A DNA stretch of 64,000 bases from contig CAJUKB010000002.1 in the NCBI GenBank assembly GCA_910587325.1, positions 35,608 through 99,607 of the forward strand, read 5' to 3'. The DNA comes from an uncultured Bacilli bacterium (lineage in GTDB: Bacteria > Bacillota_I > Bacilli_A > RF39 > UBA660). Position numbers and translations under genes: made by a program. The notes below the pieces were generated by a model. That model saw only the letters and a program-made list of their open reading frames with translations. It made no database searches and was not told the DNA's origin. Shown here piece after piece: positions 1 through 7,770 of this stretch (position 1 is its first letter; each line of letters begins with the position of its first letter).

Positions 1-180
1 CATAGGTTGACTACCTGTTGCTAAATCGATAATGGATAATCTTCTATGTCCTAATGCAACATAATCGTCTGTATAAAAACCTTCTCCATCCGGTCCACGA
101 TGACGAATCCTATCCGCCATGTTCTTAATGATTTGTTTTTTATTTTTTTCTTTACTTACAAATCCGACAATTCCACACAT
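1..180 (-). CDS. asnB: asparagine synthetase (glutamine-hydrolysing), N-terminal part only
   Basis: Only the first 60 residues are in the window; the gene runs off its left edge. The protein opens MCGIVGF, so Cys2 is the exposed nucleophile of a class II glutamine amidotransferase. RHRGPDG follows at residues 26-32, and a GHRRLSIIDL block and GSQPM come next, the classic AsnB pattern. The family releases ammonia from glutamine in this domain and uses it to amidate aspartate, with ATP, in a C-terminal domain not seen here. A strong AAAGGAG site precedes the ATG and overlaps the stop of the upstream membrane sulfatase gene, so the two are probably co-transcribed. Other class II amidotransferases (GlmS, PurF) fit less well because of the RGPDG and GHRRLSIIDL motifs. 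Confidence 0.9.
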   Translation of the reverse strand, partial: MCGIVGFVSKEKNKKQIIKNMADRIRHRGPDGEGFYTDDYVALGHRRLSIIDLATGSQPM

Positions 181-182
181 AC

Positions 183-2093
183 TTATTCTCCTTTCGCTTT
201 AGCAAGTTTACTATAAATATCTTTTTCTAACATAAGTTTACTAATCGTAAAACTATTGGCAATTCGTTTATTCATATAAGCGATATAATCGTCACTTACT
301 TCAACTCCCTCAAATCCTTTATTAGAAAAATACGTTCCTTTATCGCTTCTCCAACTACGACTTGCAAATATAGCTAGACCTTCTTCGTCGCTAAACATAT
401 CTTGTCCAATTAATAATCTTGAATCATACTCAATTCCAAATAAATTTAAGATAGTAGGCAAAACGTCTATTTGACTAGCTACTTTGTCAATCACTTTATG
501 TTCATTATTAGTATTCCAAACAATTAAATTACTATGATTGACTTCGACCATTTCTTCCCGTTTATATGTTGAAACTTCATTGATTTCTTCTTCTGTTAAA
601 GTGTAGGGATAATGGTCTCCTGTTAAAACGACAACAGTATCATCAAGAATTCCAACACTATCCAATTTTTCGATTAATGTTCTTAAAGCATATTCAAGTT
701 CCATTTGGGCAGACAAATAAGCCTTAACTGCTGTACTATAGGGTAAGTCTTTTACAGCGTCTTTGTTTTTTATAGCAATACTATTGCCTCCCATAAAGTT
801 ATAAGGAGCATGTCCACTTACTGTAATGTAATAGGTAACAAAAGGTGTATTATTTGCATAGTCATTAAATGTTGTGTTAAACATATCTACATCACTTGGA
901 AGCCAAGAACAATTGATTCTTTTTTCCATTCCATTTTTACATGCGGTGTAGTTATCAAATCCAAGAGTCGGCATCGTCTTATGTCTACTATAGTACGTAT
1001 ATAACCAATTGTGATAACTTTGCGTGTTGTAACCAAGACGAGCAAAAGCGTTACCTATTGCATAGGAAATAGTTGGAGTTTCATTACGCCATATGCTTAA
1101 TATTTCTTGGGTAGGAAGTAAACCTGTCATAGCTTGGAATTCTCCTCCAGTTGTACTTAAAAATTCAGGAGAATAGTAATTCGTAAAATCAAATCCCTCA
1201 TGAATTAATTTATAAAGAGTTGGGGTTCTTGCTTCATCTACCGCAATGGAATTGAATCCCTCTGCTAATATAAAGATTAAATTCTTTCCCTTATACAATC
1301 CTGTATATTCATTTTTGTTGGTTGCTTTTTTTGCATTTAAATAACGATAGACATTCTTAACACTTTCGTCTTTTTCTTGGGCTATTAATGCATCAAAATC
1401 AATGTCTAGTTTATTATAAGAAATTTCTTCTTTATCTTCCTCTTTTTCTTCTAACATTAACTTTTCTTCAAAACCAAATATGGCTCTTTTAATACTTAAT
1501 CTTTGGCTTGTAAATACTCCTAAAACTTCTGTAGAAGTTGTAAGAGCATCTAAATTGTAATATAGATTATAAGGCGAATATAGACTTGTTTTATCCAAGT
1601 TTAAAGATAAAATAGAAAACATATAAATGCAGACGCAAAGAAAAACTTTTTTTATTTTAACTTTCTTATGTTTTTTTGTAAAATCAAAATTATTCTTATA
1701 TACAAGGAACACAAAGAATGGAATTAGAAAGATTAAAATATTTAAAAAATCAGTTTGAATTAAATGAAGACCTATTTCATAAAAACTTAAAGCATTATTG
1801 GCAAGTTCTAAATCATTAATTGAAAAAGGCATAGAAAATAAGGAAAAATATAAAAAGTTAAATAAATAGAAAGCAACAATCAACACTACAAAAAAAGTAG
1901 AAATACGCCTGTTAGTTTTTTCTTTAAAAAAATGGGTAAAAAAACTTAGTAAGCAAGATAAGCTTAAACTAAACAATAGTACAATTAAAAATTCTTTCCC
2001 TAATAATTTATTAAACATTAAAATTTTATTTATTGCTTCTAAATAAATAAAAAGAAATAGATAGAGAATGATTGTAGAATACTTCTTTTTCAT
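183..2093 (-). CDS. LtaS/MdoB-like membrane sulfatase-fold phosphoglycerol transferase
   Basis: A 636-residue membrane protein with about five hydrophobic segments in the first 165 residues, followed by a large extracellular alkaline-phosphatase/sulfatase-fold domain. Visible family features are LIFILAEGFNS (metal-binding Glu, about residue 280), STTGGEF with the candidate nucleophilic Thr (about 315), and TGDHYPY (metal-binding Asp-His, about 490). This layout is that of lipoteichoic acid synthase and related phosphoglycerol transferases, which polymerise glycerol phosphate on the outer face of the membrane. The exact polymer cannot be read from sequence. A GTG lies 9 bases further upstream, but AGGTGA sits six bases before the ATG at 2093, so that start is used. 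asnB follows after 2 bases. Confidence 0.8.
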   Translation of the reverse strand: MKKKYSTIILYLFLFIYLEAINKILMFNKLLGKEFLIVLLFSLSLSCLLSFFTHFFKEKTNRRISTFFVVLIVAFYLFNFLYFSLFSMPFSINDLELANNALSFYEIGLHLIQTDFLNILIFLIPFFVFLVYKNNFDFTKKHKKVKIKKVFLCVCIYMFSILSLNLDKTSLYSPYNLYYNLDALTTSTEVLGVFTSQRLSIKRAIFGFEEKLMLEEKEEDKEEISYNKLDIDFDALIAQEKDESVKNVYRYLNAKKATNKNEYTGLYKGKNLIFILAEGFNSIAVDEARTPTLYKLIHEGFDFTNYYSPEFLSTTGGEFQAMTGLLPTQEILSIWRNETPTISYAIGNAFARLGYNTQSYHNWLYTYYSRHKTMPTLGFDNYTACKNGMEKRINCSWLPSDVDMFNTTFNDYANNTPFVTYYITVSGHAPYNFMGGNSIAIKNKDAVKDLPYSTAVKAYLSAQMELEYALRTLIEKLDSVGILDDTVVVLTGDHYPYTLTEEEINEVSTYKREEMVEVNHSNLIVWNTNNEHKVIDKVASQIDVLPTILNLFGIEYDSRLLIGQDMFSDEEGLAIFASRSWRSDKGTYFSNKGFEGVEVSDDYIAYMNKRIANSFTISKLMLEKDIYSKLAKAKGE

Positions 2094-2111
2094 ACTTCTC
2101 ACCTATTTCTT

Positions 2112-2120
2112 ATTATAGCA
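2112..2120 (-). promoter_or_regulatory. extended -10 promoter for the LtaS-like gene
   Basis: TGCTATAAT on the minus strand is an exact extended -10 (TGnTATAAT), about 20 bases upstream of the chosen start. No good -35 is visible 17 bases further up. It suggests a transcription unit made of the LtaS-like gene and asnB. Confidence 0.45.
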
Positions 2121-2147
2121 CAAATTAATGGATAGTTATAGTTACGT

Positions 2148-3116
2148 CTAATGTTTGATTTGTTCTAGTTGGTTTTCAATTCTTCTGACAAGATTTATGC
2201 TTTCTTCGACTTTTTCATTTGAGTATCCGGCATATTTGGCAACCTTTTCAATATCATGTTCTTGAGATAAGTCGTATCTACCGCCATAAATAATAGTACT
2301 TAATTGAATTAAATTATCTAAATTATTTTTAGTAGATTTTCTAACAATTTCTCCTACAACTTCAATTTTTCTTTTTTGATGCTCTGCTATTTTGACAGGT
2401 TCTTTTATTTTGTTTATTTCTCCTAAAGGAGTAAGCCTATCTATATCATATTGTAATTGCAAAGAAAGTGGCATTTTATTATCAAGAATAACTTGGTCAA
2501 ATCCATAATCCAAACTAACATTAAATTGTATTAAAATACAGAACATTGTTTGCATTTTTATACTAATGTCTTTATCAGTAAAATCCGGATTTTCTCCATA
2601 AAATAATTGATAAATTTCACATATTAGTTTATCTTTTTCTGTTAAATTAATTGAGGAAATATCTTCCAAGTCAGAAATTTGTTGCAATGCATCTTTTATT
2701 TTTTCTTTATACATTTCTAAAAGTTCTTCTTTATTCAAGCCTTTATTTATTACACAAGTATGAAAATTAAATGGTTGTGTATATATTGTATTTAAAGTTT
2801 TACCCTTTTCTATTTCTTCATTTGTTTCAAAATAAATTAACCTTTTATTTTTGTATTCTACCTTTGTTTCTTTTCCGTTTTTGTCTAACAGCGATAGTTG
2901 TAAATAATCATCTTTAAAATCTTTAAGAATGGTTTGTATCCATGACATAATTAGATTTATATTTTGATAAAACGGCATTCTTTCAAAGCATTTATCTAGT
3001 AATATTTCAATTTTCTCTATAGGTAAATCGTTTTCTTCTAGATAGCCATTAAATGTAAATTCTAAAATAGCATTATTTTTTTCATACCATTTTTGAATTC
3101 CATAATTTTTTTCCAT
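2148..3116 (-). CDS. hypothetical protein, 322 aa
   Basis: I do not recognise this protein. It is soluble-looking, has no signal peptide or clear membrane segment, is rich in Lys/Glu/Ile, and has predicted helical stretches around residues 125-170 and at the C-terminus. No cofactor or metal motif is evident. The last part (about 285-320), with YAGYSNEKVEESINLVRRIE, could be a small helical domain. A GGGGGA site precedes the ATG by six bases. It lies alone between tex and the LtaS-like gene, with an apparent promoter for the latter directly after its stop, so it may be monocistronic. Full-length ORF with codon use like its neighbours, so it is probably a real gene of unknown function. Confidence 0.6.
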   Translation of the reverse strand: MEKNYGIQKWYEKNNAILEFTFNGYLEENDLPIEKIEILLDKCFERMPFYQNINLIMSWIQTILKDFKDDYLQLSLLDKNGKETKVEYKNKRLIYFETNEEIEKGKTLNTIYTQPFNFHTCVINKGLNKEELLEMYKEKIKDALQQISDLEDISSINLTEKDKLICEIYQLFYGENPDFTDKDISIKMQTMFCILIQFNVSLDYGFDQVILDNKMPLSLQLQYDIDRLTPLGEINKIKEPVKIAEHQKRKIEVVGEIVRKSTKNNLDNLIQLSTIIYGGRYDLSQEHDIEKVAKYAGYSNEKVEESINLVRRIENQLEQIKH

Positions 3117-3182
3117 TATAATTCCCCCATCTACAATTATATTTTATAGTTTTACTTTAACATAAAGATTTTCTTATTGCAA

Positions 3183-5294
3183 TCAAATCAACGTAAGATT
3201 TACCTTTTCTTTTTCTTTGTCTATTTTATCAACATGGCAAGTGATAATGTCTCCCACATGAATTACATCAAGTGGATTACTTACATAGTCTTTACTTAGT
3301 TTGGATATGTGGATAAGTCCATCATTATGAAGCCCAATATCCACAAATGCTCCAAAAGAAACAACGTTACGAACGGTTCCTGTAAGTTCCATTCCAATAC
3401 TTAAATCGTCGATTGTAAGAATATCACTTTTTAAGAGTACATCTTCTAATGCATCTCTTGGGTCAAGCCCTGGAGTAATTAATTCTTTTACAATATCTTC
3501 AATTGTATAAATATCTGCATTTAATTCTTTACTTAAGTCTTCAATATTTGCATTTTCTAGAGTTTTCATAAAATGCTCGTCTTTGTTTGCTAAATCTAAT
3601 TTTAAATACGCCAAAAGTTTTTCAGTTACTTCATAACTTTCGGGATGAATTTTGGTTTTATCTAAAGGATTTTCTCCATCATGGATACGTAAAAATCCAA
3701 TGCATTGTTCGTAAACTTTATCACTAATTCCAGAGATACTTTTGATTTCTTCTCTATTTTTAAAACTATGTTCTTTTTTAAATTTTTGAATATTTTCAAT
3801 ACACTTTTTATTTAAACCGGAAATGTATTTTAAAATACTATCACTAGCGGTATTGATGTTTACTCCTACTTCATTTACGATTTTAGAAACGGTAAAGTCA
3901 AGAGCATCTGATAGGTTAGTTTGATTAACATCATGTTGGTATTCTCCAACGCCAATGCTTTTCGGGTCAATTTTCACAAGTTCTGATAAAGGGTCTTGTA
4001 CTCTTCTGCCAATCGATATAGCACTTCTTTTTTCCACTGTTAAATCAGGAAATTCTGAAATGGCTAGCTTACTTGCAGAATAAACACTTGCTCCTGCTTC
4101 ACTCACAATATTGTATTTTACATCCATTCCTTTAATCGCTTCTGCTACAAAAAATTCACTTTCACGAGAAGCTGTTCCGTTTCCAATAGTAATAAGAGAA
4201 GCCTTGTACTTGGTAATTAAATCTCTTAGTACTTTAGTTGCTTCCACCTTTTTGTTATGTGGTTCATGAGGATATATGGTTGCAATTTCTAATACCTCTC
4301 CAAAAGGATTTAAAACGGCTAGTTTACAACCTGTACGAAAAGCGGGGTCAAAACCAATCACTGTTTTATTCTTAATCGGTTTTGTCATTAGGAGTTTTTC
4401 TAAGTTATCTTTAAAGGTAATGATTGCTTCCTCACTTGCTTTATCCGTAAGCATAGTTCGAATTTCTCTTTCGATGCTTGGTAAAATCAAACGCTTTAGG
4501 GCATCTTTTATCGCTTCTTCTACAATAGGTACTACAAAGGAGTTTTGATTCTTTATCACTCTTTCTTTGTAATTTTCTAAAATTTTCGCATTGTCAAAAA
4601 CTAAACTGACAGAAAGAATTCCTTCTTTTTCTCCACGATTGATAGCAAGTGTACGATAATGCTTCATGTATTTAATTCGGTCTTGAAATTCGTAATACAT
4701 ATCGTATACTTTTTTCTCATCTTCGCTATTCTTTTTCTTTTTTGTAATCAATAAGCCTGTATTATAAATGAAATTACGCGTCCATTTTCTGAAATAAGCA
4801 TTATCACTTATCCACTCACTTATGATATAGGATGCGTTTTTAATAGCATCTTCTGTGCTCATATTATAGCCACTTGCAAGTGTTTCAATAGAACCATTAG
4901 TTGGAAAAGCCATAATTTTTTTAGCTAAAGGTTCTAGTCCTAATTTAATGGCTTCGGTTGCTTTCGTTTTTTTCTTTTCTTTAAATGGACGATATAAGTC
5001 TTCCACATCAATTAATTTTTCACAAGCACGTATGCTTTTCTCTAACTCTTCTGTTAATAAATCTTTTTCATCTATTAAACGAATAACATCTTCTTTTCTT
5101 TTTTCTAAGTTACATAAATATTTATACTTTTCCGCAATTGTTCCAATTTGTTCTTCATCTAATGCACCAGTTGCCTCTTTTCTGTAACGTGCAATAAAAG
5201 GTATTGTACAATCTTCACTTAATAGTTTTAATACTGCTTCTACTTGACTTTCTTTGATATTTAAGATACTAGCTAATTCTTTCGTTATATTCAT
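3183..5294 (-). CDS. tex: Tex family RNA-binding transcription accessory protein
   Basis: A 703-residue protein with the full Tex architecture: N-terminal helical region with IPFIARYRKEATGALDEEQI (residues 30-51), a YqgF/RuvC-like fold around 315-440 (GFDPAFRTGCK), helix-hairpin-helix repeats around 480-560, and a C-terminal S1 RNA-binding domain (TGTVRNVVSFGAFVDIGLHNDGLIH, about 640-665). Tex binds nucleic acids and is related to eukaryotic Spt6; its bacterial role is in transcription and RNA metabolism and is not precisely defined. The start follows AAAGGAG. A strong terminator-like hairpin lies only 15 bases upstream of the start, with no obvious promoter between them (see that entry). Confidence 0.92.
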   Translation of the reverse strand: MNITKELASILNIKESQVEAVLKLLSEDCTIPFIARYRKEATGALDEEQIGTIAEKYKYLCNLEKRKEDVIRLIDEKDLLTEELEKSIRACEKLIDVEDLYRPFKEKKKTKATEAIKLGLEPLAKKIMAFPTNGSIETLASGYNMSTEDAIKNASYIISEWISDNAYFRKWTRNFIYNTGLLITKKKKNSEDEKKVYDMYYEFQDRIKYMKHYRTLAINRGEKEGILSVSLVFDNAKILENYKERVIKNQNSFVVPIVEEAIKDALKRLILPSIEREIRTMLTDKASEEAIITFKDNLEKLLMTKPIKNKTVIGFDPAFRTGCKLAVLNPFGEVLEIATIYPHEPHNKKVEATKVLRDLITKYKASLITIGNGTASRESEFFVAEAIKGMDVKYNIVSEAGASVYSASKLAISEFPDLTVEKRSAISIGRRVQDPLSELVKIDPKSIGVGEYQHDVNQTNLSDALDFTVSKIVNEVGVNINTASDSILKYISGLNKKCIENIQKFKKEHSFKNREEIKSISGISDKVYEQCIGFLRIHDGENPLDKTKIHPESYEVTEKLLAYLKLDLANKDEHFMKTLENANIEDLSKELNADIYTIEDIVKELITPGLDPRDALEDVLLKSDILTIDDLSIGMELTGTVRNVVSFGAFVDIGLHNDGLIHISKLSKDYVSNPLDVIHVGDIITCHVDKIDKEKEKVNLTLI

Positions 5295-5308
5295 AATTTA
5301 CACTCCTT

Positions 5309-5345
5309 TAAAAAAATAAGATATAGAATTATTATTTTCTATATC
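5309..5345 (-). terminator. terminator or attenuator directly upstream of tex
   Basis: On the minus strand GATATAGAA and TTCTATATC form a 9-bp stem with an 8-base loop, followed by TTATTTTTTT. It can end transcription of the small surface-protein gene at 5358-5873. The T-run runs almost directly into the tex ribosome-binding site, leaving no space for a separate tex promoter. tex may therefore be expressed by read-through, which would make this an attenuator. Confidence 0.75.
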
Positions 5346-5357
5346 CCTTTGTTCTTC

Positions 5358-5873
5358 TTATAATTCTTTTATAAACAATTTACCGCTAATGGTTTTTCCC
5401 ATATCTTCTCTTTGGTCTACTTCTGTATTGTTGTAAGTAATTGTTATCGTATATGTTTTTCTTTCGCCATTTTTTAAAGTTCTAGTTTCACTTAATTCAT
5501 TTTGGTTGGCATCATTTGGAAATATTTCGTTTTCTTCTAAGATTGTATCATTTTCTTTTAACGTATAAGTTATATCTTGATAACTTATAAACTCATTTAC
5601 TAAATCATTAATTACAATTCGATAACTAATATCTGTACCATTGTTCTCTATAGAAAAAGTTTTTGTAATGCTATCTCCTGGAATCATAATTTTGTTAATT
5701 TCTTCTCCATCATCAAATGTAGTACTAAACTTGGCCGTAGAACCGCTAATTCCACCCGCTCCTTTTTCTTCTATCGTTGTTGTATAAAAAGCATAACTTG
5801 CATAGGAAATCACCGCTACAAATATGGCAATAGCTATAACTGAAATTATAATCGTTTTTTTGTTACTAGACAT
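5358..5873 (-). CDS. small secreted/anchored surface protein, TasA/camelysin-like
   Basis: A 171-residue protein. A hydrophobic segment at residues 7-27 ends in SYASYAFYTT, a signal-anchor or signal-peptide arrangement. Next is GSTAKFSTTF, then a beta-rich extracellular domain with alternating polar and hydrophobic strands (ITKTFSIENNGTDISYRIVI) and a second segment describing NGERKTYTITITYNN. The layout recalls TasA/CalY-type biofilm fibre subunits and related small exported beta-sandwich proteins of Firmicutes; that is a resemblance, not a firm assignment, and no SipW-like peptidase gene is in the window. A GTG 9 bases upstream is possible, but AGGTGA lies five bases before the ATG at 5873, so that start is used. 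It has its own promoter. Confidence 0.6.
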   Translation of the reverse strand: MSSNKKTIIISVIAIAIFVAVISYASYAFYTTTIEEKGAGGISGSTAKFSTTFDDGEEINKIMIPGDSITKTFSIENNGTDISYRIVINDLVNEFISYQDITYTLKENDTILEENEIFPNDANQNELSETRTLKNGERKTYTITITYNNTEVDQREDMGKTISGKLFIKEL

Positions 5874-5898
5874 GTTAATCACCTATTCTCTTATAATT

Positions 5899-5927
5899 AT
5901 TATCTATTATTCTAGGTTTTTTGTCAA
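5899..5927 (-). promoter_or_regulatory. sigma-A promoter of the TasA-like gene
   Basis: Minus strand: TTGACA (5927-5922), a 17-base spacer, GATAAT (5904-5899). The -35 is perfect and the -10 matches five of six. It lies about 25 bases upstream of the chosen ATG. Confidence 0.65.
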
Positions 5928-5952
5928 ATTATTTTATTAAATTGCCTTTAGT

Positions 5953-6858
5953 TTAACCCTTTTTCTTTACATTTTTTTGTTTTCTTACATTTAACGCTGC
6001 TACTGCTCCATCATTTGCTGCTGTAATCAATTGGTATATATCTTTTTTAATACAATCTCCTACTGCAAAGATACCTTTTATTTTAGTTTCGTAATTCTTA
6101 TCTACTTTAATATACCCAAATTTATCCGTAATTTCTAAAGTCCTTAAAAAATCATGATTTGGTTCAAAACCAATATAAGTAAATAAAGCGGATACTTCTA
6201 AATGTTTTTCTTTATTTACTAAAATTTCCTTTAGTTTGTTATCTTCTTCTACAACGGCAGTAATTTCACTATCGTATAGTATTTCAACGTTCTTCTGCAT
6301 TTTTACTTGCTCTACTAAAGAGGCATCTGCTCTAAAGGTGTCACGTCGATGGATTAAATAAACCTTTTTTACAATATTTGATAAATAAAGTGCCTCTTCT
6401 AAAGCACTATTGCCTCCCCCAACTACAGCGACTTCTTTATCTTTATATAAAGCTCCATCACATAAGGCACAAGTACTAATTCCACGTCCTAGTAACTTTT
6501 CTTCATTAGAAAGCCCTAATTTTCTATTTTTTCTACCACTTGCAATAATCACAAAATCGCTTTCAAAAGTATCAAGAGTTGTTTTCACGATTTTCTTATC
6601 CTCTTTTACTTCAATACTCTCTACTTCTGCTATTTTATAAGGAATACCTAATGTATTCACACTTTCAAATAATGCTAAGGATAAATCAGGGCCTGCAACT
6701 TCAGAGTATCCTGGATAGTTATTAATTTTATTGATTTTGTTTAATAATCCTCCGGGAGTATCTTTCTCAAGCAATAACACATTTAAGCCACTATTTTTTG
6801 CATAAATAGCAGCAGATATACCTGAAATTCCCATTCCAATAATGATTAAATCGTACAT
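5953..6858 (-). CDS. trxB: thioredoxin reductase
   Basis: A 301-residue flavoprotein that reduces thioredoxin with NADPH. Visible parts are the FAD-binding GMGISGISAAIYA (residues 8-20), the redox-active CALCDG (Cys-X-X-Cys in the CATCDG position), the NADPH-binding VVGGGNSALEEA, and the C-terminal FAVGDC FAD motif with AANDGAVAA. Length is typical (about 300-320). The reading frame extends 19 codons further upstream into lgt, but AAGGAG eight bases before the ATG at 6858 and the alignment with MYDLIIIG fix the start. It lies 10 bases downstream of lgt, so the two form an operon, a pairing also seen in other Firmicutes. Confidence 0.93.
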   Translation of the reverse strand: MYDLIIIGMGISGISAAIYAKNSGLNVLLLEKDTPGGLLNKINKINNYPGYSEVAGPDLSLALFESVNTLGIPYKIAEVESIEVKEDKKIVKTTLDTFESDFVIIASGRKNRKLGLSNEEKLLGRGISTCALCDGALYKDKEVAVVGGGNSALEEALYLSNIVKKVYLIHRRDTFRADASLVEQVKMQKNVEILYDSEITAVVEEDNKLKEILVNKEKHLEVSALFTYIGFEPNHDFLRTLEITDKFGYIKVDKNYETKIKGIFAVGDCIKKDIYQLITAANDGAVAALNVRKQKNVKKKG

Positions 6859-6868
6859 AATTTTCTCC

Positions 6869-7681
6869 TTAAAATTGTATTTCACTACCTCTAGCTTCGG
6901 TGTATAAATCTTCAAATTTTCCTTTACGGCTTAAAATCATAAATATTAAAAGTCCAATCACAAATAAAGCAATGGATACAATCTGAGCAACTTTAAATCC
7001 TCCAAGCATCAAAGAGTCAGTACGTAAGGCTTCAATGAAGAATCTTCCTACACTATACCACATTAAGTATATGCTTGATAGTTGACCAACTTTTAAATAT
7101 TTGTATTTTTTTACAACAAGTAATACGAGTACTCCTAGTAAACACCATAAAGATTCGTAGAAAAAAGTGGGATGAAAATAAACTCCATTAATGTTCATTC
7201 CTTCAATTATAAATTCTGGAATGTGTTTGTTTTGCAAAGCAAGTAAGGTTGTGGCACTACCATGTGCTTCTCCATTAAAGAAGTTTCCCCATCTACCAAT
7301 GGCTTGTCCAAGTAAAAGAGGAATGGTAATCATATCGGTCATTTTCGAAATACGAGTATGGTACTTACGACAATAAAGAACGAGTGTAATAAATCCTCCA
7401 AGCAAACCACCATGAATAGCTAATCCACCTTCCCATACTTTTAAAATACTAATGGGGTCATTTAAATAATATTTATAATTAAAAATAACATAATAAATTC
7501 TTGCTCCGATAAAACTAAAGACAATTACCCAAAATGCTAAATTAAAGATAAAATCTTTTGAATATTCGTAACGTTTCCCCTCTCTAATTAAAATATATAG
7601 TCCAAAACCAATGGCAACTAAAAGTAAAAAGGAATACCAACGAATTTCTAGTCCAAAAACGCTAATCATAACAGGATTCAT
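6869..7681 (-). CDS. lgt: prolipoprotein diacylglyceryl transferase
   Basis: A 270-residue polytopic membrane enzyme that transfers diacylglycerol from phosphatidylglycerol to the lipobox cysteine of preprolipoproteins, the first step of lipoprotein maturation. The catalytic HGGLLGG (about residues 94-100) and the Lgt signature GQAIGRWGNFFNGEAHG (about 127-143) are intact. About seven hydrophobic helices are visible. GGTGG precedes the ATG at 7681 by six bases. An internal ATG (MISVFG) is possible but would lose four residues and has no better site. Followed by trxB in the same unit; preceded by the uvrA terminator. Confidence 0.93.
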   Translation of the reverse strand: MNPVMISVFGLEIRWYSFLLLVAIGFGLYILIREGKRYEYSKDFIFNLAFWVIVFSFIGARIYYVIFNYKYYLNDPISILKVWEGGLAIHGGLLGGFITLVLYCRKYHTRISKMTDMITIPLLLGQAIGRWGNFFNGEAHGSATTLLALQNKHIPEFIIEGMNINGVYFHPTFFYESLWCLLGVLVLLVVKKYKYLKVGQLSSIYLMWYSVGRFFIEALRTDSLMLGGFKVAQIVSIALFVIGLLIFMILSRKGKFEDLYTEARGSEIQF

Positions 7682-7705
7682 AGAACCACCAACTTTCCTT
7701 TTTCA

Positions 7706-7711
7706 ATTATA
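7706..7711 (-). promoter_or_regulatory. possible -10 of the lgt-trxB promoter
   Basis: TATAAT on the minus strand, 25 bases upstream of lgt and just after the uvrA terminator. No convincing -35 is seen at 16-18 bases. Placement after a terminator makes a promoter here necessary. Confidence 0.4.
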
Positions 7712-7724
7712 ACACTATTTTATA

Positions 7725-7751
7725 CAAAAAACTGCATTTTAAAGATGCAGT
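7725..7751 (-). terminator. rho-independent terminator of uvrA
   Basis: Minus strand ACTGCAT, 7-base loop, ATGCAGT, then TTTTT. It lies 20 bases after the uvrA stop. Confidence 0.8.
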
Positions 7752-7770
7752 CTATTTATTATACATTTTT

